Assembly (NCBI GenBank): GCA_026982275.1
Contig: JALSHK010000028.1
Location: 1 to 6,430 of the forward strand
DNA length: 6,430 nt
Direction of reading: 5' to 3'
Origin: Paracoccaceae bacterium
GTDB lineage: Bacteria; Pseudomonadota; Alphaproteobacteria; Rhodobacterales; Rhodobacteraceae
Shown here: piece by piece, positions 1 through 6,054 of the stretch
Layout of the letters: each line of letters starts with the position of its first letter
How positions within the stretch are numbered: the stretch's first letter is position 1
The notes under the pieces: model-generated
Told to the model about the DNA's origin: nothing
The model's input: the letters and a program-made list of their open reading frames with translations, nothing else
Databases searched by the model: none
Made by a program: the position numbers and the translations under genes

Positions 1-1204
1 CCATGGCGACTCGCAAAATATTCACCCCCGTCAGCCCCTGTATTACAAACAGATTAAACCCGACCGGCGGCGTGATCTGGCTCATTTCCACCACCAGCAC
101 CAGATAAATCCCGAACCATAAAGGGTCGATCCCCGCCGCTTCCACCATCGGCAAGATGATCGAAGTTGTCAGCACCACCACCGAAATTCCGTCCAGAAAG
201 CAGCCCAGGATAACAAAAAACACCGTCAGCACGGCCAGCAGCGCATAAGGCGAAAGTTCGAAAGTGGCGATCCAGGCCGCCAGATTGCGCGGAATGCCGG
301 TAAAGCCCATCGAGATCGAAAGAAACGCGGCGCCCAGCAAGATAAAAGCTATCATGGCCGAGGTTCGGGTCGCCGACATCAGCGCCGACATAAACCCCTT
401 ATAGCCGAAATTCCCTGAAAGCGCCGCCAGAATGGTGGCCAGCAGCACCCCGATCGCCGCCGCATCCGTAGGCGAGGCCACGCCGGTATAGATCGAGCCG
501 ATCACCCCGCCAATCAGCAGCAAAACCGGAAGCAGCCGCCGCGAGGCACGCAGCTTTTCCATCAGGGTATAACGCATGCCATCATCAGGAATATCTGCAG
601 GATTGCGCCATGCCACAAAGGCCACATAACCTGCAAACAACCCCACCAGCATGATCCCCGGCAATATCCCCGCCACAAACAGCCGCGCAATGGATTGCTC
701 GGTCGCCACCCCGTAAACGATCAGAATGATAGAGGGTGGAATGAGCAGCCCCAGCGTGGCCGACCCCGCCAAAGTGCCCAGAATCAGCTTCTCGGGATAG
801 CCGCGCCGCTTTAGCTCAGGCACCGACATCCGGCCAATCGTGGCCGCCGTTGCGGCTGAAGAGCCGGACACGGCAGCAAAAATCGCACAGCCGAGAATAT
901 TCACATGCAACAGCCGCCCCGGCAGCCGCCCCAGCCATGGCGCAAGGCCGCTGAACATATCCTCCGAAAGCCGTGAGCGCAGCAATATCTCGCCCATAAA
1001 AATAAACAATGGCAGCGCCGCCAATTGCCAGCTATAGCTATGCCCCCAAAGCGTGGTCGCCAAAACCAGCCCCTCGGGCGCGTTGGAAAAGGCGGCAATG
1101 GCCACAAATGCCATAATAATCAGTGCCACCGCCACCCACACGCCGGCGGCAAGCAACAGCAGCAATATCCCCAGCAGGATCGCAAAAATCATCGGATCAG
1201 ACAT
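1..1204 (-). CDS. dctM: TRAP transporter large permease subunit DctM, C-terminal end cut off by the window
   Basis: This is the large, ion-coupled transport subunit of a tripartite ATP-independent periplasmic (TRAP) transporter in the inner membrane. It carries the substrate delivered by the DctP binding protein. I translated 401 codons from the ATG at 1204; the frame is still open at the left edge. Family proteins run to about 425-440 residues, so only a short C-terminal piece is missing. Visible family signatures are FAAVSGSSAATAATIG (residues 109-124), LLIPPSIILIVYG (153-165), GVASPTDAAAIGV (241-253) and, near the end, EMSQITPPVGFNLFVIQG (373-390). Long hydrophobic stretches run throughout, as expected for about 12 membrane segments. 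The start lies 2 bases after the dctQ stop, with a GGAG at 1213-1210 five bases upstream, so it is translated together with dctQ. The DctM family call is secure; the substrate is inferred from the neighbours. Confidence 0.96.
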   Translation of the reverse strand, partial: MSDPMIFAILLGILLLLLAAGVWVAVALIIMAFVAIAAFSNAPEGLVLATTLWGHSYSWQLAALPLFIFMGEILLRSRLSEDMFSGLAPWLGRLPGRLLHVNILGCAIFAAVSGSSAATAATIGRMSVPELKRRGYPEKLILGTLAGSATLGLLIPPSIILIVYGVATEQSIARLFVAGILPGIMLVGLFAGYVAFVAWRNPADIPDDGMRYTLMEKLRASRRLLPVLLLIGGVIGSIYTGVASPTDAAAIGVLLATILAALSGNFGYKGFMSALMSATRTSAMIAFILLGAAFLSISMGFTGIPRNLAAWIATFELSPYALLAVLTVFFVILGCFLDGISVVVLTTSIILPMVEAAGIDPLWFGIYLVLVVEMSQITPPVGFNLFVIQGLTGVNILRVAM

Positions 1205-1206
1205 GG

Positions 1207-1731
1207 CTACTCCACCCCCTCATCCGTCAATACCGGCGCGCGCGCGATCAGCGCCTCTACCAGCGTATCTACAAAAGCGATCGTCAGCAGTGCCAGCCCG
1301 GCCACCATGCTGATTTGCGGAATCCACAGCGGGATCGCCACAATGCCGGTAGACATATCCCCATAACGGTAGCTTTCTTCCAGCAGCAGCGCGGCATAAT
1401 AGGTGGCATATCCCGCCATCATTGCACCGATCGCCAGCGCCAGCAGCTCCAGCAGCCAGCGCGGTCGTTGTGGCAAAGCCCCCACCAGCAGGTTCACCCT
1501 TATATGTCCGCCGGCTCTCAGGGTATAGGCCAGCGCCATAAATGTAGCCGTCGCCAGAAAAAACCCCGAGAAATCCGCATAGGATGGCAAGGTATAGGAC
1601 CAGCCCGGCCCGCCGATCCGCGCCACAATATTCAGCACCACCTGTGCGGAAACCACAAGGCATATGCCCAGAATAGAAAGGGCCGCAATGGCCCCCGCAA
1701 GCTTATAGAGTGTATCGAGTATTCGGCGCAT
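1207..1731 (-). CDS. dctQ: TRAP transporter small permease subunit DctQ
   Basis: This is the small membrane subunit of the TRAP transporter, which pairs with DctM in the inner membrane. The 174-residue protein has about four hydrophobic segments (roughly residues 11-36, 50-72, 91-115 and 133-160). It has the DctQ-type segment FMALAYTLRAGGHIRVNLL (64-82), and the IPLWIPQISM stretch (133-142) before the last helix. An in-frame ATG at 1782 would add 17 residues, but those would be encoded by the terminator hairpin. The ATG at 1731 has a GAGG at 1741-1738 six bases upstream and starts with MRRILDTLYK, so I chose it. It lies downstream of dctP and the intercistronic terminator and ends 2 bases before dctM. 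Family assignment is firm from motif, size and position. Transport of 5-oxoproline or a related acid is an inference. Confidence 0.93.
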   Translation of the reverse strand: MRRILDTLYKLAGAIAALSILGICLVVSAQVVLNIVARIGGPGWSYTLPSYADFSGFFLATATFMALAYTLRAGGHIRVNLLVGALPQRPRWLLELLALAIGAMMAGYATYYAALLLEESYRYGDMSTGIVAIPLWIPQISMVAGLALLTIAFVDTLVEALIARAPVLTDEGVE

Positions 1732-1737
1732 GATCAG

Positions 1738-1741
1738 CCTC
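1738..1741 (-). promoter_or_regulatory. Ribosome binding site of dctQ that decides its start
   Basis: GAGG on the minus strand lies 6 bases before the ATG at 1731. It comes just after the T-run of the dctP terminator, so read-through transcripts would carry it. It favours the 174-residue DctQ over the longer reading from 1782. Confidence 0.7.
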
Positions 1742-1746
1742 GCAAT

Positions 1747-1778
1747 AAAAAAACCCGCGCCAGCCAAGGCGGCGCGGG
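1747..1778 (-). terminator. Intrinsic terminator between dctP and dctQ (probable partial attenuator)
   Basis: Read on the minus strand, CCCGCGCC (1778-1771) pairs perfectly with GGCGCGGG (1761-1754) around a 9-base loop. Seven T residues follow directly (1753-1747). This is a complete rho-independent terminator, 8 bases after the dctP stop codon and 15 bases before the dctQ start. Because dctQ and dctM follow in the same direction with no clear promoter between, I infer partial termination that lowers membrane-subunit expression relative to the binding protein. Full termination with a separate dctQM promoter is the alternative, but there is little room for one. Confidence 0.88.
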
Positions 1779-1786
1779 CCATGAAC

Positions 1787-2755
1787 CTAGTTACTATAGG
1801 CGCTCAGGATCGACAGCGCATCGTCAGAGGCATTGGCTTTCCAGTTTTCCAGCATCTCTGCCCCGATGGCTTGCAATCCGGCCACCAGCTCGGGCGAAGG
1901 CGATACGATAATCATCCCGTTATCCGCCATGATCTGGGTTTTGGTTGCCGCTTCGGCTTTGGACATTTCCCAGCCACGCGCTTCGGCGGCAGCGGCAGCT
2001 TCCAGCACCGCGGCTTGAGTTTCGGCCGACAGCCCGTCAAAGGCGCGCTGGTTGACCACGACGATGTTTTTGGGCAGCCAGGCGTCGATCTGGGTATAAT
2101 GGGTGACAAAATCCCACGCTTTGGAATTGGCACCGGTGGAAGGCGATGTGATCATGGCTTCCACCTGCCCTGTGGCGAATGCCTGCGGGATATCGGGGGC
2201 TTCCACCTGCACCGGCGCGGCCCCGGCAAGGGTGGCAAATTCTTCCAGCGCGGCGTTATAAGCGCGGAAGCGCAGGCCCGAAAGATCCTCTACGGTTTTG
2301 ATCTCGCCATTGGTATAAAGCCCTTGCGCCGGCCATGGCACCGCAAACAGCACCTTCAACCCCTGTTCGGCCAATAGCGCATCAATCACCGGGCGCTGCG
2401 CGGCCCAGAGCTTTTCACCATCTTCATAGCTGGTGGCCACAAAAGGCTGGCTGTCAATGCCAAAGGCAAGGTCTTCATTGGACAGCCTTGAGAGGAAAAA
2501 CTCGCCCAGCGGCACCTGGCGCGAGCGAATGGCGTTTTTGATTTCGGCATGGGGAAATAGCGAGCCGGCGGAATGCACGGTGATGCTCAGGTCGCCATTG
2601 CTGGCGCTCGCGACCTCATCGGCAAATTGCGCGATATTGATGGTGTGGAAGGTGCTGTCGCCATAGGGCGTTGGCATATCCCATGTGGTCTGGGCCATGG
2701 CAGGGGTGGCGATGGCCAGCCCGGCGGCAAAAGCCGCGGCGTGGGTCATTTTCAT
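1787..2755 (-). CDS. dctP: TRAP transporter substrate-binding protein DctP, probable 5-oxoproline or related acid binder
   Basis: This is the periplasmic solute receptor of the TRAP transporter; it captures the ligand and passes it to DctQM. The protein has 322 residues, the usual size for the family. It begins with a Sec signal peptide (MKMTHAAAFA, then a hydrophobic run) and a likely cleavage after ATPAMA at residue 21. The segment DLSGLRFRAYNA (158-168) contains the arginine (R164) that in TRAP receptors normally salt-bridges the ligand carboxylate. The later segment ATGQVEAMITSPSTG (194-208) is typical too. The start at 2755 has GGGAG at 2768-2764, eight bases upstream. An upstream in-frame ATG at 2842 would place the signal peptide 29 residues in and is unlikely. 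It is the first gene of the operon, divergent from pxpBCA. Known pyroglutamate-binding TRAP receptors (Bordetella pertussis DctP6 and DctP7) make that ligand plausible. I cannot read the ligand directly from the sequence. Confidence 0.94.
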   Translation of the reverse strand: MKMTHAAAFAAGLAIATPAMAQTTWDMPTPYGDSTFHTINIAQFADEVASASNGDLSITVHSAGSLFPHAEIKNAIRSRQVPLGEFFLSRLSNEDLAFGIDSQPFVATSYEDGEKLWAAQRPVIDALLAEQGLKVLFAVPWPAQGLYTNGEIKTVEDLSGLRFRAYNAALEEFATLAGAAPVQVEAPDIPQAFATGQVEAMITSPSTGANSKAWDFVTHYTQIDAWLPKNIVVVNQRAFDGLSAETQAAVLEAAAAAEARGWEMSKAEAATKTQIMADNGMIIVSPSPELVAGLQAIGAEMLENWKANASDDALSILSAYSN

Positions 2756-2801
2756 GTTGGTCTCTCCCGTTGTCGGCCACAAATCTTGCGGCGCACGTTT
2801 A

Positions 2802-2807
2802 TATAAT
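2802..2807 (+). promoter_or_regulatory. TATAAT box in the divergent dctP/pxpB control region
   Basis: A perfect TATAAT lies on the plus strand about 60 bases before the pxpB start. The same AT-rich run reads TATATAA on the minus strand towards dctP. No convincing -35 hexamer lies 16-18 bases upstream in either direction, so a regulated or activator-dependent promoter is possible. Which gene it serves, or whether it serves both, is unresolved. Confidence 0.45.
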
Positions 2808-2809
2808 GT

Positions 2810-2822
2810 TGACAAATTGTCA
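2810..2822. promoter_or_regulatory. Perfect inverted repeat, candidate operator shared by dctPQM and pxpBCA
   Basis: TGACAA-A-TTGTCA is a perfect 6+1+6 palindrome in the 113-base intergenic space, 2 bases after the TATAAT box. If that box drives pxpB, the repeat covers the transcription start; for a dctP promoter it would sit just upstream of the -10. Both positions suit a repressor. Size and symmetry would fit a dimeric helix-turn-helix regulator such as a GntR-family protein, but no regulator gene is present in the window. Confidence 0.5.
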
Positions 2823-2868
2823 GTGTTTTGCCAGCTTTGCAAGAAATATTTTCCTTGGTGGCGAAAAA

Positions 2869-3591
2869 ATGACCCCAGAACAGCCCAAAACCGGCTTTCC
2901 AGCCATCCTTCCCTTGGGGATCGACGGAATAATCGTGCGCTTTGCCGATCGGCTTAACGAATCAGCCAATCAGGCGGCGCTCGGGTTTCGTGCCGCACTT
3001 GCCGAAAATCCGCTGGCGGGGGTAGAGGAAATCGCCGCCGCCCTCACCTCGGTTTATCTGCGTTTTGATCCGTCCGGAACCAGCTACGAAACGCTTCGGG
3101 CCGCCATCAGGAACCACCTGTGCGGCAACTGGAAAACGGCGAGGAAAACCACCCCCCGCCGCTGGTATATTCCCACGGTTTATGGCGGCGAACACGGCCC
3201 GCAACTGGCCGAGATGGCGAAGCTGGCGGGCATGTCGGAATCGGCGGCGATGGCGCAAATATCCGGCACACCGCTGCGGGTGATGAGCCTTGGCTTTGCG
3301 CCCGGCCAGCCCTATCTGGGCTTGCTTCCGCCCGCATTTGATCTACCGCGCCAATCGGCACTGACCAAAGAAGTGCCTTCCGGCGCGCTGACCATGGCGA
3401 TCCGGCAATGTGTGCTGTTTGCCACCCCCGCCCCCACCGGCTGGCGCCATATCGGCCAGACCCGATTCACAGCGTTTCGCCCCGAAAGCGATACCCCCTT
3501 TCCGTTGCAGCCGGGCGACGAAGTTGTTTTTTCGCCTGTAAGCATTGATGATCTCGCCCGCCTGCCCCCCCGTATGGAGCCAGCCCCGTGA
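2869..3591 (+). CDS. pxpB: 5-oxoprolinase subunit B (PxpB/KipI family), divergent form
   Basis: PxpB works with PxpC and PxpA in the cytoplasm to hydrolyse 5-oxoproline to glutamate using ATP. Together, PxpB and PxpC resemble the two carboxyltransferase-like (allophanate hydrolase subunit 1 and 2) domains. The 240-residue protein shows the family order: an N-terminal segment with LPLGIDGIIVRFADRLN (14-30), then IPTVYGGEHGPQLAEMA (101-117), LGFAPGQPYLG (141-151), a GALTMAIRQ strand (172-180), PTGWRHIGQT (189-198) and a final LQPGDEVVFSPV (213-224). Some usually conserved positions differ: the His expected near residue 131 is Ile, the common GFxPGFxYL reads GFAPGQPYL, and PGGW reads PTGW. The start is the ATG at 2869, with a weak GGTGG at 2857-2861. 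Earlier in-frame ATGs would run through the promoter region. It overlaps pxpC by 4 bases. The family call is firm; the exact substrate is less so. Confidence 0.9.
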   Translation: MTPEQPKTGFPAILPLGIDGIIVRFADRLNESANQAALGFRAALAENPLAGVEEIAAALTSVYLRFDPSGTSYETLRAAIRNHLCGNWKTARKTTPRRWYIPTVYGGEHGPQLAEMAKLAGMSESAAMAQISGTPLRVMSLGFAPGQPYLGLLPPAFDLPRQSALTKEVPSGALTMAIRQCVLFATPAPTGWRHIGQTRFTAFRPESDTPFPLQPGDEVVFSPVSIDDLARLPPRMEPAP

Positions 3592-4625
3592 GCGCCCATC
3601 TTACCTTTCATCAGGGCGGCGCGGCGATCTCTGTGCAGGATGCGGGGCGGCCTGGCTATATGGAATTCGGCCTGTCCAGAGGCGGTGCGGCAGATCTGCC
3701 GGCATTGGCCGAAGGCGCGGCCCTGCTGGGGCAGAGCGAAAAGCTCGCCGCGTTGGAAATGGCGGGGATGGGCGGGGTGTTTTCGGCATCGGCCCCCCTG
3801 CGCATCGCCCTTACCGGCGCGCCGATGCGGGCCGCGCTGGAGGGGCGGATATTGCGCTGGAATGCGGCCCACCGGCTTGAGGCCGGGCAAAAACTGCATA
3901 TCGGCGCGGCTGAAAAGGGCATTTACGGCTATCTGCATATTGGCGGCGGGCTGGCCACGCCGATCCAGCTTGGCAGTCGCAGCGCCCATCTGGCGGCGGG
4001 GCTCGGAAAATATCTGCCGCCGGATAGCCGTTTGCCCGTTGGCCCTGATCCGGATAAAAACATGGCCGGCCTGTTCCTGCCTGCGCCGCAATCGCGCTTC
4101 GAGGGGGGCGAGGTGCGTATTATTGCCAGCGCCCAAACCGCCAGATTCGATCCCGCCACGCTGGCCCGCTTTGAAGCCACGCGCTTTATCCGCAGCCCGC
4201 AGGGCAACCGGCAGGGGGTGCGGCTGGGCTATGAAGGCGCCGGATTTACAGCCCGAGACCAGCTTGATACCGTATCGGAATTTATGATCTCCGGCGATAT
4301 ACAGATGACAGGGGACGGCACGCCCTATGTGCTGCTGCCCGAATGCCAGACCACCGGCGGCTATCCCCGCATCGGCACGGTAATCCCGCAAGACCTGCCG
4401 ATCGTGGCCCAGGCCGCCCCCGGAACCCCGCTACGATTCCGGTTTATTCCGGCGCAGGAGGCCCGCGCGAACTGGCAGAGCCTTGCGCAAATGCAGGCTC
4501 GGGCCCGCCGCGCCGCCCGCCCGCTGCTGCGCGACCCCCGCAGCATGCCCGATTTGCTATCCTATCAGCTGATCAGCGGTGTTACCGCCGGAACGGAGCT
4601 GGACATAAACGGAGAAAACCCATGA
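3588..4625 (+). CDS. pxpC: 5-oxoprolinase subunit C (PxpC/KipA, biotin-dependent carboxylase-like)
   Basis: This is the larger partner of PxpB in the ATP-dependent 5-oxoprolinase complex. It is often annotated as a biotin-dependent carboxyltransferase or allophanate hydrolase subunit 2. The 345-residue protein carries ISVQDAGRPGYMEFGLSRGG (14-33), close to the family opening VQDxGRxGY..G...GG. It also has LEMAGMGG (56-63), RIALTGAPM (72-80), YLHIGGGLATPIQLGSRSAH (115-134), GNRQGVRL (206-213), and the strong C-terminal signature around 234-265 with SGDIQ, PYVLLPECQTTGGYP and RIGTV. Length is normal for the family. The start is GTG at 3588 with GGAG at 3576-3579; its TG bases belong to the pxpB stop (GTGA), so the two are translationally coupled. 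The stop overlaps the pxpA start by 4 bases (ATGA). No biotin-carrier gene is present, consistent with PxpC not being a true biotin enzyme. Confidence 0.94.
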   Translation: MSAHLTFHQGGAAISVQDAGRPGYMEFGLSRGGAADLPALAEGAALLGQSEKLAALEMAGMGGVFSASAPLRIALTGAPMRAALEGRILRWNAAHRLEAGQKLHIGAAEKGIYGYLHIGGGLATPIQLGSRSAHLAAGLGKYLPPDSRLPVGPDPDKNMAGLFLPAPQSRFEGGEVRIIASAQTARFDPATLARFEATRFIRSPQGNRQGVRLGYEGAGFTARDQLDTVSEFMISGDIQMTGDGTPYVLLPECQTTGGYPRIGTVIPQDLPIVAQAAPGTPLRFRFIPAQEARANWQSLAQMQARARRAARPLLRDPRSMPDLLSYQLISGVTAGTELDINGENP

Positions 4626-5377
4626 AAACCATAGATCTGAACGCGGATATGGGCGAATCTTTTGGCGATTGGCGTATGGGGAATGACGAAGCGTTACTCG
4701 ATATCGTCACCTCGGCCAATATCGCCTGCGGCTTTCATGCCGGAGACCCCGACGTGATGGCCCGAACCATGGCGCAGGCGGTAAAAAAGGGCGTGGGGCT
4801 TGGCGCCCATCCGGGCTTTGCGGATTTGCAGGGCTTCGGGCGGCGGCGGATCAGCCTGCCCGAGGCCAGCCTGCAAAACCTCGTGCAATACCAGCTCGGG
4901 GCGGCGCAGGCGATGGCCAAAGCCGCAGGCGGAAATCTGCGGCATTTCAAGCTGCACGGGGCGCTGGCGAATATGGCCTCCGAAGATGCCGAAATGGCGC
5001 GGGCCTGCTATGGTGCGGCGCTGGAAATCGACCCCGATCTGGTGCTGGTCGTGATTGCCGCCACCGCCCAGCAACAGGCCGCCGAGGCGCTGGGATGCCG
5101 CTGGGCCGGAGAGGTTTTTGCCGATCGCGGCTATAATGATGACGCCACCCTGCGCGACCGCAGCCTGAAAGGCGCGGTGATCAGCGATCCGGATGAAGCG
5201 GCGGGCCGTGTGGTCGCCATGGTGGAATCCGGCATGATCCTCAGCCATTCCGGCCAGAAAATTCCGGCGCGTATTGATACCGTCTGCCTGCATGGCGATG
5301 GCAAAACCGCCCTCGCAACAGCCCGGTCCGTGCGCGCCGCACTACAAGCCGCCGGTATCGAATTGCGCCGCTTTTAG
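4622..5377 (+). CDS. pxpA: 5-oxoprolinase subunit A (PxpA, LamB/YcsF family)
   Basis: PxpA is the third subunit of the ATP-dependent 5-oxoprolinase and belongs to the LamB/YcsF family of lactam-utilisation proteins. The 251-residue length is typical. Signatures are DLNADMGESFGDW (5-17), SANIACGFHAGDP (31-43), GAHPGFADLQGFGRR (61-75), KLHGALANMASED (110-122), AGEVFADRGY (162-171) and TVCLHGDG (220-227). The Asp/Glu and His residues in the first, second and last are those expected of the active-site barrel. KLHGALAN departs from the common KPHGALYN, and GAHPGF from GAHPSY, matching the divergence seen in PxpB. The ATG at 4622 has GGAG at 4611-4614 seven bases upstream and overlaps the pxpC stop. 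Its own TAG stop at 5375-5377 overlaps the stop of the convergent gene. Gene order B-C-A is the same as in E. coli (ybgJ-ybgK-ybgL). Confidence 0.95.
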   Translation: MKTIDLNADMGESFGDWRMGNDEALLDIVTSANIACGFHAGDPDVMARTMAQAVKKGVGLGAHPGFADLQGFGRRRISLPEASLQNLVQYQLGAAQAMAKAAGGNLRHFKLHGALANMASEDAEMARACYGAALEIDPDLVLVVIAATAQQQAAEALGCRWAGEVFADRGYNDDATLRDRSLKGAVISDPDEAAGRVVAMVESGMILSHSGQKIPARIDTVCLHGDGKTALATARSVRAALQAAGIELRRF

Positions 5378-6054
5378 CTTTGTCGCAACGAATCAAGCCC
5401 TGACCCAGAGCGACGCATCCGCTTGATAACCCGCGGCACAAAGGCGATCACCGCCAGCAAGCCAAGCGCCAGCAAGCCATAGCGGATGGCGGCGCCGTTA
5501 CCGCCCAATGCCTCGCGGCCGGCATAGCCAAGCCATGTATAGGCCAGCGCACCGGGGGCCATGGTGATGAAGGATGCCAGCGCATAGGAGATAAAGGGTA
5601 TACGGGTCAAACCAAAGGCGTAATTGCTGAAATTAAAAGGAAATACCGGAACCAGGCGCACAAAGGCAACAAAGCGCCAACCTTCGTTTTCAACGCCGGT
5701 GATCATACGCTTCACGCTTCCGCCAGCTTTTTGCGCCACCCAGTCACCGGCCAGATATCGCGCGATCAGAAAGGCGATACTGGCCCCGATTGTGGCGCCC
5801 AGAAGGTTCAGGAACGTGCCCAGCGCCGGCCCGAACATCGCGCCGCCCGCCAGCGCAAATAGCGAGCCGGGGGCAAAGACAACAGTCCCGAGCGCATAAA
5901 GCCCCACATAGATCACCGGTGCCCAGAGGCCGAAGCCGGACAGCCACGCATCGAGCGCCTCGGGGTTCAGCCGGTCGCGGTTCAGGGTGACGAGGATGAT
6001 GGCCACGGCCACCAGTGCCAGCAGTAGCAGGCGGGGGAGGAGCGCTTTATTCAT
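5374..6054 (-). CDS. TVP38/TMEM64 family (DedA/VTT-like) inner-membrane protein
   Basis: This 226-residue integral membrane protein belongs to the SNARE-associated/VTT superfamily (the YdjX/YdjZ and TVP38 group). Relatives include DedA proteins and eukaryotic TMEM41B/VMP1, which act as lipid flippases or scramblases; the TVP38 branch in bacteria has no settled role. An N-terminal hydrophobic helix (5-24) leads into the core motif FAPGSLFALAGGAMFG (60-75) and an AFLIARYLAG stretch (94-103). The second half of the domain is FVRLVPVFPFNFSNYAFGLT (131-150) followed by TMAPGALAYTWLG (164-176). A last helix (about 192-210) ends in a basic tail. I chose the ATG at 6054 because GGAAGG (6069-6064) lies nine bases before it; the ATG at 6063 has that sequence directly against it. 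It overlaps the upstream hydroxylase gene by 8 bases (ATGAATAA), so the two are probably coupled. Its stop overlaps that of pxpA. Confidence 0.9.
   Translation of the reverse strand: MNKALLPRLLLLALVAVAIILVTLNRDRLNPEALDAWLSGFGLWAPVIYVGLYALGTVVFAPGSLFALAGGAMFGPALGTFLNLLGATIGASIAFLIARYLAGDWVAQKAGGSVKRMITGVENEGWRFVAFVRLVPVFPFNFSNYAFGLTRIPFISYALASFITMAPGALAYTWLGYAGREALGGNGAAIRYGLLALGLLAVIAFVPRVIKRMRRSGSGLDSLRQS

Noticed and set aside
1123..1911. A 262-codon plus-strand frame running across dctM, dctQ, the terminator and the end of dctP
   Set aside because: It crosses three confident minus-strand features, is full of Gln, Arg and Pro, and resembles no family.
2809..2814. A perfect TTGACA that looks like a -35 box for pxpB
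   Set aside because: No reasonable -10 hexamer lies 16-18 bases downstream (the sequence there is around CCAGCTTT). It is fully explained as the left arm of the palindrome.
2784..2844. TCTTGC and GCAAGA as distant inverted half-sites flanking the control region
   Set aside because: They match over six bases only, 49 bases apart; easily chance in this composition.
3312..4391. A long open frame (359 codons) on the minus strand opposite pxpB and pxpC
   Set aside because: Its translation is rich in Arg, Gly, Gln and His with no recognisable domain, and it lies antisense to two well-supported genes. Long antisense frames are expected in GC-rich coding DNA.
5363..5388. TTGCG...CGCAA inverted repeat spanning the converging stop codons, as a possible bidirectional terminator
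   Set aside because: The stem is only 5 base pairs with a 16-base loop and no proper T-run, too weak to call.
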